This document shows positions 1 to 7,362 of a stretch of 64,000 nucleotides of DNA, in pieces. Within the stretch, counting starts at the first letter, position 1. Every line of letters starts with the position of its first letter. The position numbers and the translations under genes are program-made. The notes below the pieces were generated by a model. That model did not search any database, was not told the origin of the DNA, and saw nothing but the letters and a program-made list of their open reading frames with translations. Source of the stretch: Myxococcaceae bacterium (lineage in GTDB: Bacteria > Myxococcota > Myxococcia > Myxococcales > Myxococcaceae); the NCBI GenBank assembly GCA_003818285.1, contig RPRB01000003.1, forward strand, positions 1 to 64,000, in the 5' to 3' direction.

Positions 1-588
1 GAGCCGCCGCCCGGCGAGGTACTCCAGCCGTTCCAGCGACAGCGCCAGGTGCGCACCCCGCTTCGTGGGCACGAGCGCGTGGATCTCATCCACGATGACC
101 GTCTCCACGCTTCGGAGCGCCTCGCGCGCGTTGGAGGTCAGGAGGAGGTAGAGCGACTCGGGGGTGGTGATGAGAATGTCCGCCGGCTCCCGCTGGAAGC
201 GAGCCCGCTCGCGCGCCGCGGTGTCACCGGTGCGCACCGAGACCGTGGGCAGAACGTGCCCATCGCCCCGCCCGGCGGCGACGTTCGCCACCCCGAGGAT
301 CGGCGCTCGCAAGTTTCGCTCCACGTCCACCGCCAGCGCCTTGAGCGGCGACACGTACACCAGCCGGCACCGACGCTCGCGCGGCGGAGGTGGGGCGAAC
401 ATCAGCCGGTCGATGCACGCCAGGAACGCCGCGAGCGTCTTCCCGCTGCCGGTAGGCGCCAGCAGCAGCGCCGAATCGCCGCGCGCGATGACCGGCCAGC
501 CGAGCGCCTGGGCCGGCGTCGGCCCCGCAAAGGAGGCCCGGAACCAGTCACGGACCGCGGGCTGGAAATGGGCGAGCGGGTCGGCCAT
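1..588 (-). CDS. lhr: Lhr-type DEAD/DEAH helicase, N-terminal part (runs off left edge)
   Basis: This gene is absent from the ORF track because it has no stop inside the window; I translated it by hand. The 196 visible residues carry the N-terminal helicase signatures in order: a Q-motif-like TPAQALGW, Walker A APTGSGKT, motif Ia (YVSPLKALAVD, typical of Lhr), TGDT, ITTPESLYLLL and the Walker B box VDEIHAL followed by KRGAHLALSLERL. The phrases SPLKAL, TTPESL and KRGAHL are diagnostic of the large helicase-related (Lhr) family, ATP-dependent 3'-5' helicases linked to DNA repair and RNA handling. I chose ATG 588 (MADPLAHF), which matches the usual family start. The reading frame stays open upstream as far as a probable SRAP remnant, so a longer start is possible. 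Helicase domain 2 and the Lhr core lie outside the window. Confidence 0.85.
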   Translation of the reverse strand, partial: MADPLAHFQPAVRDWFRASFAGPTPAQALGWPVIARGDSALLLAPTGSGKTLAAFLACIDRLMFAPPPPRERRCRLVYVSPLKALAVDVERNLRAPILGVANVAAGRGDGHVLPTVSVRTGDTAARERARFQREPADILITTPESLYLLLTSNAREALRSVETVIVDEIHALVPTKRGAHLALSLERLEYLAGRRL

Positions 589-744
589 GGGGCCCGAGAG
601 TGTTAACGAGCAGCGGCTGCCGGGACCGCGTCGGATCGGACCGCCGTCGCCGACGCACGACGGACCGCCCCCGTCGACGCCGGGCCGGTCGAGACCTGCC
701 GCACGACCCGGACCACGTGCAACCCCCGCGAGCACGTCCGCCCA

Positions 745-957
745 GCGGTCGGGCGGAGCGGGCTCGCCCGACTGCCATCGTGGGGACAGCCCGAGCGGCA
801 GCACCACCGGCATCCGGTCGTCCACGGCAGCCCCTGCTGTCGGTCGCCCGGGAAGCACGCTGGGACCGCGACGAGACGTCGAGCCTGTCCGTGCAGCGGA
901 CGCACCTGCTCGCGGAGCAACCCAGCGCGAATGTTCGCGCTGACGACCCGAAGCGTG
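745..957 (-). pseudogene. Probable decayed SRAP (YedK/HMCES-like) remnant
   Basis: Hand translation of the minus strand shows two pieces that resemble the SRAP family (abasic-site-binding, SOS-associated). The first, LRVVSANIRAGLLREQ..RRLVAVPACF, resembles the family segment RVVNARAETL..RRCLVPADGF. The second, VDDRMPVVLPLG..RWQSGEP, resembles the C-terminal HDRMPVVLP...W block. They lie in different frames about 25 codons apart, the intervening ~60 residues of the family are missing, and the Met-Cys N-terminus is not visible. The second piece is in frame with the lhr start. I read this as a deleted, frameshifted relic. The resemblance is by eye and short, so confidence is low. Confidence 0.35.
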
Positions 958-1079
958 GCCAGAGGACGATTCGGTGACGACGCAAGTTGCCGCTGCAGCG
1001 GACGATGGTTTCCCTTGCGAGTCGGGGGGCCCTGCGCGAAGCCGAGGCCCCGGCCGGAACCATCTTGAAGGGGTCATCG

Positions 1080-1697
1080 ATGAATTCGAAGTCAGTCGCA
1101 GCGGTCCTCGCGGCGTTGGCGGTCGGCACGGCCTTGCTCGCGCCCTCCGTCGCCTCCGCGCAGACCGTCACCACCGAGGAGCACAACACGTACTTCGCCA
1201 TCAAGTTCGGACCGTATTTCCCGAGCGAGACCAACGGACTGAGCGCGATCGGCAACACGTTCGAGAAGTGGCCGACGAAGTACGAGGTCGACGGGGCGAT
1301 CGGCGCCTACTGGGGCATCTTCGGGCTCCAGCTCAGCGCCGGCTACCTGACCACCGGCAGCAACGACGTGGACTTCAAGACCTGGCCGGTCCTGGCGATC
1401 GCCCGCGTCCGGCTGCCGATCGGCGGGTTCATGGCTCCGTACGGCGAAGGCGGGGCCGGCGTGGGGATCAGCTCGGTCAGCGGCCTCGGGTCGAGCGAGA
1501 CGAAGGTCGGGTTCGCGGCCATCGCCGGCGCGGGAGTGGACTTCTACGTGGGGCAGCTGCTGCTCGGCGCGGAGCTCAAGTACCTCTGGCTCGACCCCGG
1601 GTTCAGCTCTACCACGGCGAACGACCCTCAGGGGGTGGTCAACGCTTTCAAGTTCAACGGCATCACCGTCCAGGGCTACGTTGGCGTCCGCTTCTGA
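1080..1697 (+). CDS. Outer-membrane beta-barrel protein, small (OmpW/porin-like)
   Basis: A 205-residue protein with a clear Sec signal peptide: basic NSK, a hydrophobic AAVLAALAVGTALLAPSV stretch and an ASA-Q cleavage site after residue 27. The mature part alternates polar and hydrophobic residues with Gly-rich turns (GAIGAYWGIFGLQLSAGYL, GEGGAGVGISSV, GAGVDFYVGQLLLGAELKYLWL) and ends in a C-terminal aromatic (GVRF), as expected for an eight-strand outer-membrane barrel. The start ATG 1080 is chosen over the track's 987 start because GAAGGGG lies just upstream and the signal peptide begins there. No specific substrate can be inferred. It stands alone between the SRAP relic and the host-attachment-family gene. 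Confidence 0.75.
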   Translation: MNSKSVAAVLAALAVGTALLAPSVASAQTVTTEEHNTYFAIKFGPYFPSETNGLSAIGNTFEKWPTKYEVDGAIGAYWGIFGLQLSAGYLTTGSNDVDFKTWPVLAIARVRLPIGGFMAPYGEGGAGVGISSVSGLGSSETKVGFAAIAGAGVDFYVGQLLLGAELKYLWLDPGFSSTTANDPQGVVNAFKFNGITVQGYVGVRF

Positions 1698-1762
1698 GCG
1701 AGGCCGCTTGACCTGTCCGTCGCCGGGGTGATGTCACCGCGTCCTACCGGAGGTGACGGCTC

Positions 1763-2185
1763 ATGGCGACGGGGCAGGGAGCGACCTGGGTGCTGGTCGC
1801 GGATGGGCACCATGCCCGGGTGCTCGAGGTCGAGGACGCGGGGCTCGTGCCCCGGCTGCGCTCCACGGTGAAGCCCCCGGCCCCCGAGGGGCAGCACCGC
1901 TCGCCGGAGCACGTCTGGCGCCACGGGGAGGACCCGCGCGCCGAGCACGAGGAGAAGCGCTTCGTGCACGTTCTCGTCCAGACCCTGGAGCGAGGGCTGG
2001 CGGACAACCACTTCCGTCACCTCGTCCTGGTCGCGCCCCCGCGCATGCTCGGGGTATTGCGCGAGTCGCTCTCCCGCGGGCTCGCCGACCGGCTCCGGGC
2101 GAGCCTGGCAAAGGACTGGGGGCGCGTTCCCGACCCCGAGCTGCCGCAGCAGGTCCGACCCCTGGTGGAGATCTGGCCGCGCTGA
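1763..2185 (+). CDS. Host attachment family protein (PF10116-like)
   Basis: A 140-residue soluble protein. The opening TWVLVADGHHARVLEVED, the central block RFVHVLVQTLERGLADNHFRHLVLVAPPRMLGVLRESLSRGLADRL and the ending LPQQVRP are the recurring blocks of the family named after an Agrobacterium protein needed for attachment to plant cells. The fold is related to archaeal release factor 1 (baeRF), and its biochemical role in most bacteria is unknown. The start is supported by GGAGGTGA eight bases before ATG. There is no signal peptide or membrane segment, so it is probably cytoplasmic. It is a single-gene unit convergent with the receiver gene that follows. Confidence 0.75.
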   Translation: MATGQGATWVLVADGHHARVLEVEDAGLVPRLRSTVKPPAPEGQHRSPEHVWRHGEDPRAEHEEKRFVHVLVQTLERGLADNHFRHLVLVAPPRMLGVLRESLSRGLADRLRASLAKDWGRVPDPELPQQVRPLVEIWPR

Positions 2186-2198
2186 GGCGGGCGGAGCC

Positions 2199-2954
2199 CT
2201 AGACCTCGTCGGGCTTCGCCGTCACCGGCTTCGGCTCGGCCAGGTGCTCGACCTGGCGGAGGTGATCCACCGCCTCGGAGACGGCGCTCACCCGCTGCAG
2301 CGCCTCGGCGCGGGCCTCGGGCTCGAGCAGCTCGCAGCGCGCGCTCAGCGCGGCCACCAGGCCGTGGATGGCCCGGAACGCGTCCCGGAGGACCTCGACC
2401 CCGCTGGACGGGGTGAGCGCCGGATTGGAGCCGGCCTTGACGATGGCGGTCTCGCCGGACACCAGCCGCGCGGTGCGCGACAGCACGCGGTCCATCTCGG
2501 TCCAGCGCTGCACCAGGACGTGGGCCAGCTCGCGGACCTCGACGCCGTCGAAGGGACGCTTGAGGACCACCACCTGGTCGCGATGGCCGAGCGCCTCGGC
2601 GGCGACGTCCCAGACCTCGTCGGCATTGGGAGAGACCAGGACCACCTGGAGCCGCGGATCGTCCACCAGCAGGCGGCCGGCGATCTCCAGCGCGTCCTCC
2701 GGGTCTTCCGCGAGATCGATCATCGCGATGGCCGGGTAGGCGCCGATCCGGCGCAGGCGGCGGATCTCGTCCAGCCCGTCGGTCCCGCGGTAGGCGAACC
2801 AGACCTCGAAGGGTGCGGCCTCGGGGGGCGGAGCGGTCTCACCCCGCTCCTCGGCCTCGAGCGCCGGGTCGCGGGCGCCACCCGGCACCAGCATCTCCAG
2901 GAGCTGGAGGAAGAAGTCCTGTTCGGTCCCGAGGAGGACGATCCGGCTGTTCAC
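2199..2954 (-). CDS. Degenerate receiver-domain (response-regulator-like) protein
   Basis: A 251-residue protein from the GTG at 2954 (VNSRIVLLGTEQDFFLQLLEML); the track's longer form adds an unstructured N-terminus. Residues ~20-150 look like a CheY-type receiver with non-canonical positions: EVWFAYRGTDGLDEIRR, then AIAMIDLAED where the phosphoacceptor aspartate would sit, LQVVLVSPNADEVWD, and the conserved lysine block VVVLKRPFDGVEVRELA. These blocks match the receivers of myxobacterial PAS/GGDEF-type signalling proteins. The C-terminal ~90 residues are helical (VLRDAFRAIHGLVAALSARCELL) and could dimerise or bind a partner; no DNA-binding or enzymatic domain is visible. The start lacks a clear Shine-Dalgarno sequence, so it is uncertain. 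No kinase gene is adjacent. Confidence 0.6.
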   Translation of the reverse strand: MNSRIVLLGTEQDFFLQLLEMLVPGGARDPALEAEERGETAPPPEAAPFEVWFAYRGTDGLDEIRRLRRIGAYPAIAMIDLAEDPEDALEIAGRLLVDDPRLQVVLVSPNADEVWDVAAEALGHRDQVVVLKRPFDGVEVRELAHVLVQRWTEMDRVLSRTARLVSGETAIVKAGSNPALTPSSGVEVLRDAFRAIHGLVAALSARCELLEPEARAEALQRVSAVSEAVDHLRQVEHLAEPKPVTAKPDEV

Positions 2955-3137
2955 GATGCCCGGATGTTTGCAACCGCCGATCCCGCGAGAAGTCCCGACA
3001 CCCTCGGGGGTTGCGAGTCCACAGGGGGGGTCAACGGGGCCCGTCAGGGTAAGCCGGGACAGGTCGCTGGCCACCCAGACCCGGGTGCTGCTCGGCTCGG
3101 CCCTGAATCCAGGGACGGCGGAGGAAGCGGCGCCGGC

Positions 3138-3992
3138 TCACCGCCCCTCGTCGACCACGGTGTTCCGCAGCACGCCGATCCCCGAGATCTCCACCTCGAA
3201 CACGTCCCCGGCCTTGAGCCACACCGGCGGCTGGCGCTTGCTCCCCACGCCACCCGGGGTCCCGGTGGAGATCACGTCGCCAGGGATGAGCTCGGTGAAC
3301 GTGGTGATGTAGGCGATCAGCACGGGGATGTCGAAGATGAGGAGGTCCGTCGTCGTCCGCTGCATCTCCGTCTTGTTCAGCCGTCCCACCAGCGTCAGTC
3401 GGGAGGGATCCGGAATCTCCTCAGCGGTCACCATCCACGGCCCGAACCCGCCGGTGCCGATGAAGTTCTTCCCCGGCGTGAACTGGGTCGTGTGCCGCTG
3501 CCAATCCCGCAGGGTCGCGTCCTGGTAACAGGAGTAGCCGGCCACGTATGACAGCGCGTCCTCCCGGCGCACGTGGCGTGCGGGCTTTCCGATGATCACC
3601 GCCAGCTCCGCCTCGTAGTCGAGCTCGGTCGAGACCCGCGGCCGCACCAGCGGCTGATCGTGCCCCACCTGGGTATTCGCGAACCGGGTGAAGAGGGTCG
3701 GAAACTCGCTCTCGCTCCGGCCGGTCTCGTCGCGGTGGGCCACGTAGTTCACCCCCACGCAGAGGATCTTCTCGGGATGGGGAACGGGCGGAAGCCAGGT
3801 GATCTCGTCGAGCCCGTGGTCGGCCGAGGCGCCATCCGTTGCCCGGCGCACCTCGCCCAGCGCCCCCGCCGCCAGAGCCGAGCGCAAGGTCGGGTAACGC
3901 CCATCCAGACGGGGCACCGCGTCCACCACCCCACCCTCCACCACCTGCCCGAACCCTTCCCGTCCCCGGTGTATCCAGCTCGCGAGCCGCAT
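3138..3992 (-). CDS. Fumarylacetoacetate hydrolase (FAH) family protein
   Basis: A 284-residue enzyme starting at MRLASWIHRG; the 33 residues upstream in the track look non-coding. It has the FAH fold signatures: KILCVGVNYVAHRDE, FTRFANTQVGHDQPL, the metal-binding DYEAELAVIIGK, the GYSCYQDATLRDWQ block, PGKNFIGTGGFGPW and the end motif [14 protein letters not shown]. The family hydrolyses or decarboxylates acylpyruvates and related 2-keto acids using Mg2+ or Mn2+; typical members are acylpyruvase and 2-hydroxyhepta-2,4-diene-1,7-dioate isomerase. It is divergent from a flavin-reductase-domain gene 68 bases away, a pairing common in aromatic degradation, but no ring-cleavage dioxygenase is adjacent. 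The exact substrate is unknown. Confidence 0.85.
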   Translation of the reverse strand: MRLASWIHRGREGFGQVVEGGVVDAVPRLDGRYPTLRSALAAGALGEVRRATDGASADHGLDEITWLPPVPHPEKILCVGVNYVAHRDETGRSESEFPTLFTRFANTQVGHDQPLVRPRVSTELDYEAELAVIIGKPARHVRREDALSYVAGYSCYQDATLRDWQRHTTQFTPGKNFIGTGGFGPWMVTAEEIPDPSRLTLVGRLNKTEMQRTTTDLLIFDIPVLIAYITTFTELIPGDVISTGTPGGVGSKRQPPVWLKAGDVFEVEISGIGVLRNTVVDEGR

Positions 3993-4060
3993 GGTGGGTG
4001 GAAGAGCGCTTCGCGGACCGCTCGTCAAGCACCACGTGGACGATTTAGAAGCTCTCGTCT

Positions 4061-4567
4061 GTGGACACGGAAGCCTTTCTCTCCCTGGCACGCACCTGGG
4101 CGGCCACGGTCACGGTGGTGACCGCGCGCCGGCGGTCCTCCGCCATCACTCCCGAGGCGCCGGAGGTGGATGGCTTCACCGCCACGGCATTCATGATGCT
4201 CTCGCTCGACCCGCCCCTGCTGGCGCTGGGCGTGGGACGGGACTCCGGCGCGGACGACCTGCTCGAGGACGCGGACTTCCTGGCGGTGAACCTCCTCTCC
4301 GAAGGCCAGGCGGAGGTCAGCCACGCCTTCGCCCGGCATCACCGCGACCGGGGCGACGCCTGGGAGCGCTTCCCCTGGACCCTGGACGCTCACGGCACAC
4401 CACTGCTGGCTGGCACCACCGGTGCGTTCAGCGCCCGCATCGTCGAGCGGCAGCATCGAGGAGATCACCTGCTGGTCCTGGCGGAGGTCACAGCCGTCCA
4501 CCGGGGTGACACCGAGCGCACTCTGGTGTACCAGAACCGGGCCTATGGCCGCCTGAGCCCGCTGTAG
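4061..4567 (+). CDS. Flavin reductase-like (FMN-binding split barrel) protein
   Basis: A 168-residue protein starting with GTG. It carries the flavin-reductase-like order: ATVTVVTARR near the N-terminus, DGFTATAFMMLSLDPPLLALGVGRDSGADDLLEDADFLAVNLLSEGQAEVSHAFA, then the C-terminal block LLAGTTGAFSARIVERQHRGDHLLVLAEVTAVHRGD with the conserved GDH preceding the LAEV strand. Such proteins reduce FMN/FAD with NAD(P)H for two-component monooxygenases (HpaC-like) or act as stand-alone oxidoreductases. No partner monooxygenase is next to it. The start has no strong ribosome-binding site. It is divergent from the FAH-family gene, suggesting a shared regulatory region, and is followed by a separate MATE gene. 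Confidence 0.8.
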   Translation: MDTEAFLSLARTWAATVTVVTARRRSSAITPEAPEVDGFTATAFMMLSLDPPLLALGVGRDSGADDLLEDADFLAVNLLSEGQAEVSHAFARHHRDRGDAWERFPWTLDAHGTPLLAGTTGAFSARIVERQHRGDHLLVLAEVTAVHRGDTERTLVYQNRAYGRLSPL

Positions 4568-4676
4568 CCATTCCCGAGGATGCACCCGGCAGCACGCACT
4601 TGCCCGCGCGTGCCGAGCCGGTGAGTTCTCCTCCCGCTCGCGGTCCCAGCAAGGCAACGCATCACCCGGAGTCACG

Positions 4677-6101
4677 ATGGACGCCGCACCCAGCAGCACC
4701 GCCACGCCAGCCACCACCGGCTCGCTCTGGTCCGAGCTCCGGGAAGCCCTGCGCGGCAGCCACCGCGACCTGACCGAGGCCCCGCTCGGGCGGGCTCTCT
4801 TCGTCCTCGCCGTCCCCATGGTGCTGGAGATGGTCATGGAGTCGGTGTTCGCGGTCACCGACATCTTCTTCGTCGGCCGGCTCGGCGCCGACGCGCAGGC
4901 GACCGTCGGGCTGACCGAGACGATGGAGACGATGGTCTACGCCCTCTCCTTCGGGCTCTCCATCGGTGCCATGTCACTCGTCGCCCGGCGAATGGGGGAG
5001 AAGGACGAGGAGGCCGCGGCACGAACCGCCGTCCAGGCCATCTTCCTGGGCTTGCTCTTCGGCATCCCCCTGTCCGTCGCCGGCGCCGTGTTCGCGCCCA
5101 CCCTTCTCCGTCTCATGGGCGGCTCGCCCTGGGTCCTCGAGCACGGCGTTCACTTCACCCGCGTCCTCCTCGGGGCGAACGTCTCGGTGTGCCTGCTCTT
5201 CCTGATCAACGCGATCTTCCGGGGTGCAGGCGACGCGGCCACCGCCATGCGGGCCCTGTGGCTGGCCAACGGAATCAACATCGTGCTCGGGCCGTGCCTG
5301 GTGTTCGGGCTCGGCCCGTTCCCGAAGATGGGCGTGGCCGGGGCAGCCATCGCCACCTCCATCGGTCGCAGCACCGGCGTGGTCTACCAGCTGTACCGGC
5401 TGACCCGGGGCGACGGACGGCTGACGGTCCGCTGGCGGCACGTCCGGCTCGAGGCACGGACCATGCTCTCGGTCCTGAGTCTCTCGGGGGCCGGCACGCT
5501 CCAGACCGTCGTGGGGATGACCAGCTGGATCGTCCTGGTGTGGATCATCTCCCGCTTCGGGAGCGAGGCAGTCGCCGGGTACACGATCGCCATCCGGCTG
5601 GTCCTCTTCGCCATCCTGCCCTCCTTCGGTCTGGCGAACGCCGCGGCCACGCTGGTCGGACAGAACCTCGGGGCGAAGAAGCCGGACCGGGCCGAGCGCG
5701 CGGCCTGGAAGGCCGGGGGGGTCAGCGCAGTCTTCCTCGGAGCGATCGGCCTCGTCTTCGTCGCGTTCGCGCCGCAGATCGTGGGCATCTTCACCACCGA
5801 TCCCGTGGTGCTCGCGCATGGCGCCCACGGGCTGCGGATCATCTCCGCGGGGTTCGCCTTCTACGCCTACGGCATGACCTTCACCCAGTCGTTGAACGGC
5901 GCCGGGGCCACCTGGGCTCCCACCTGGCTCAACTTGCTGTGCTTCTGGGCCTTCGAGCTTCCGCTGGCGTGGGTGCTCTCGGTGCACGCCGGCATGGGGC
6001 CCACCGGCGCATTCATCGCCTGCTTCGCCGCGTTCAGCCTGCTCGCGGTTGCCAGCGGAGCGGTCTTCCGGCGGGGACACTGGAAGACGGTCGCGGTCTG
6101 A
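4677..6101 (+). CDS. MATE family multidrug/metabolite exporter
   Basis: A 474-residue membrane protein. After a 35-residue cytoplasmic leader come about 12 hydrophobic segments in two homologous halves: LFVLAVPMVLEMVMESVFAVTDIFFVGRLGADAQATVGLTE opens the first, and LSLSGAGTLQTVVGMTSWIVLVWIISRFGSEAVAGYTIAIR opens the second. Family hallmarks include NAIFRGAGDAATAMRALWLANGINIVLGPCLVFG and the loop VGQNLGAKKPDRAERAAWK. MATE proteins export cationic drugs or metabolites using Na+ or H+ gradients at the inner membrane. The start ATG lies behind GGAG. It is monocistronic; the minus-strand terminator beyond its end belongs to another transcript. Substrate cannot be deduced. Confidence 0.92.
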   Translation: MDAAPSSTATPATTGSLWSELREALRGSHRDLTEAPLGRALFVLAVPMVLEMVMESVFAVTDIFFVGRLGADAQATVGLTETMETMVYALSFGLSIGAMSLVARRMGEKDEEAAARTAVQAIFLGLLFGIPLSVAGAVFAPTLLRLMGGSPWVLEHGVHFTRVLLGANVSVCLLFLINAIFRGAGDAATAMRALWLANGINIVLGPCLVFGLGPFPKMGVAGAAIATSIGRSTGVVYQLYRLTRGDGRLTVRWRHVRLEARTMLSVLSLSGAGTLQTVVGMTSWIVLVWIISRFGSEAVAGYTIAIRLVLFAILPSFGLANAAATLVGQNLGAKKPDRAERAAWKAGGVSAVFLGAIGLVFVAFAPQIVGIFTTDPVVLAHGAHGLRIISAGFAFYAYGMTFTQSLNGAGATWAPTWLNLLCFWAFELPLAWVLSVHAGMGPTGAFIACFAAFSLLAVASGAVFRRGHWKTVAV

Positions 6102-6115
6102 GCGCCATCGGCACG

Positions 6116-6175
6116 CAAAAAGAACCCGCCTCCCCGGTGGCCAGACACTGCGCCTCCAGCCACCAGGGGGCGGGT
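6116..6175 (-). terminator. Intrinsic terminator, minus strand
   Basis: Plus-strand arms ACCCGCC.TCCCCGGTGGC (6124-6141) and GCCACCAGGGGGCGGGT (6159-6175) form a long, nearly perfect stem. Read on the minus strand it is followed at once by a T-run (TTCTTTTTGCG). The T-run is only on the minus-strand side, so it terminates a leftward transcript, not the MATE gene. The nearest leftward candidate is the 14-codon ORF just upstream. Confidence 0.7.
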
Positions 6176-6217
6176 GTGAAACCTTGCGCCGCTCTCGTGC
6201 GCGCGGCCCTGCTTGCT

Positions 6218-6262
6218 CTACGCCGCGCCCAGAGAGGCGACGCCTTGATTATGCTGGGTCAA
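6218..6262 (-). CDS. Candidate 14-residue micro-ORF with perfect ribosome-binding site
   Basis: On the minus strand AAAAGGAGGTGATGCC precedes TTG with seven bases between GGAGG and the start; AAAGGAGGTGAT is complementary over 12 bases to the usual 3' end of 16S rRNA. The ORF reads MTQHNQGVASLGAA and stops with TAG, and the intrinsic terminator follows about 45 bases later. The start codon lies in the left arm of a 7-bp hairpin (GCCTTGA/TCAAGGC, plus coordinates 6242-6265), so translation could depend on its opening. There is no downstream gene for a leader peptide to control before the terminator. It could be a tiny protein gene, an sRNA with a decoy ribosome-binding site, or chance. The peptide is not recognised. 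Confidence 0.4.
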   Translation of the reverse strand: MTQHNQGVASLGAA

Positions 6263-6532
6263 GGCATCACCTCCTTTTGCCCCGCAGGGCGAGTTCGATC
6301 CTGTCGTGGGGGAAGCGGCCGCGCAACGTTTCTTGCGATCGAGTGTGGGCGCGTGGTGTCCCTGCAACGGTGTGCCTGGAAGCGCGGCGTCCCTGCGACG
6401 CTCCGTGGGTCTTCCCTTGGAACGGAGGCTTCCCTGCTGGGGGGGATTGCACCCGGGCCACGAGAGCGGCAGAAGCCCTCCGGCGCCGGGTCGCCCGGGT
6501 GACGGGCGTGCGGCAGCGCCGAGGAGGTGCGG

Positions 6533-6940
6533 ATGGCCGGATGGACCACCGAGGTGACCCTGGACGTGGCCTGGGGCGAAATGGATGCCCTGGGGCACGT
6601 CAACAACGTCCGATACATCGCCTGGGCGGAAACCGCGCGCATCCGCTTCTTCGAGCAGTTCGGGATGTCCACCCACCCCGGGGACCCCGTCGGGCCCATC
6701 CTGGCCCGCATCGAGAATGATTACCTCCAGCAGGTGGAGTACCCGGCACGGATCACCGTGGGCATCCGCCCCGAGAAGGTAGGGAACACCAGCCTGACCC
6801 TCGAGCACGCGATCTGGACGGCGGGCGCACCCGAGCGGGTTGTGGCGCGCGGGCGAGCGGTGGTGGTGATGATCAACTACGCCACGCAGGAGAAGGTCCG
6901 GGTCCCGGAAGCCATCCGGGCCCTGCTCAGCCAAGGCTGA
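6533..6940 (+). CDS. Acyl-CoA thioesterase, hot-dog fold (4HBT type)
   Basis: A 135-residue hot-dog protein. VAWGEMDALGHVNNVRYIAWAETARIRFFEQFG is the 4-hydroxybenzoyl-CoA thioesterase signature, with the catalytic Asp in the position of MDALGHVNN and the long helix after it. IENDYLQQVEYPARITVGIRPEKVGNTSLTLEH is the beta-sheet core. It hydrolyses a CoA thioester, substrate unknown. I chose ATG 6533 over the track's GTG 6527 because GGAGG sits at 6523-6527, five bases upstream of this ATG. The VOC gene follows after 38 bases on the same strand, probably on the same transcript. Confidence 0.88.
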   Translation: MAGWTTEVTLDVAWGEMDALGHVNNVRYIAWAETARIRFFEQFGMSTHPGDPVGPILARIENDYLQQVEYPARITVGIRPEKVGNTSLTLEHAIWTAGAPERVVARGRAVVVMINYATQEKVRVPEAIRALLSQG

Positions 6941-6978
6941 GCGGACGGACACTCGAGGAGAGCAGCCAGGAGGACGAC

Positions 6979-7347
6979 ATGAGCAATCCAGTGGGTTGGT
7001 TCGAGATCTACGTGCAGGACATGACGCGGGCGAAGGCGTTCTACGAGGGAGTCTTCGGGTTCAAGCTCGAACGGATGCCCGACCCCAAGCTCGAGTACTG
7101 GATGTTCCCGATGGAGCGAGAAGGGAAAGGCTCCGGAGGCGCGCTGTGCAAGTACGAGGGCTTCCCCTCGGGCAAGAATAGCGTCCTGGTCTACTTCACC
7201 TGCGAGGACTGCGCGGTCCAGGAAGGTCGGGTGAAGAAGCTCGGCGGCCGAGTGGAGAAGCCGAAGATGTCCATCGGCGAGTACGGCTTCATCTCCCTGG
7301 TCTACGACACCGAGGGGAACATGATCGGGCTCCACTCGACGAAGTGA
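6979..7347 (+). CDS. VOC (glyoxalase/bleomycin resistance) family protein
   Basis: A 122-residue protein with one vicinal-oxygen-chelate domain: NPVGWFEIYVQDMTRAKAFYEGVFGFKLER opens the first beta-alpha-beta-beta-beta module, and CEDCAVQEGRVKKLGGRVEKPKMSIGEYGFISLVYDTEGNMIGLHS closes the second. This form (WFEIYVxDxxRAKxFYexVFG...DTEGNxIGLHS) is the widespread small VOC type of unassigned function, often described as a predicted lactoylglutathione-lyase-related enzyme. A CxxC (CEDC) is present. Ribosome-binding site AGGAGG. Likely cotranscribed with the upstream thioesterase. Similar copies occur at 27800 and 46874. Confidence 0.85.
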   Translation: MSNPVGWFEIYVQDMTRAKAFYEGVFGFKLERMPDPKLEYWMFPMEREGKGSGGALCKYEGFPSGKNSVLVYFTCEDCAVQEGRVKKLGGRVEKPKMSIGEYGFISLVYDTEGNMIGLHSTK

Positions 7348-7362
7348 GCCCGCTCTCTTCTC

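Larger units (their letters stand above)
6102..6532. other. 431-base stretch without a conventional gene
   Basis: No credible protein-length ORF is present; all track ORFs here are shadows. The left half contains, on the minus strand, a strong ribosome-binding site, a 14-codon ORF, a start-codon hairpin and an intrinsic terminator (listed separately). The right half (about 6300-6520) is plain GC-rich sequence with a loosely repeated GTCCCTGC.ACG (near 6358 and 6390) and no recognisable feature until the thioesterase ribosome-binding site. Confidence 0.6.

Noticed and set aside
2955-3137. GCAACC...GGTTGC dyad between the receiver and FAH genes
   Set aside because: Six-base arms with a long loop in GC-rich sequence are expected by chance; no T-run or promoter nearby.
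6266-6280. ATCACCTCCTTTTGC on the plus strand as a 16S rRNA 3'-end fragment
   Set aside because: Only 12 bases match and nothing upstream resembles helix 45 (GGATCA loop context); the minus-strand ribosome-binding-site reading explains it better.
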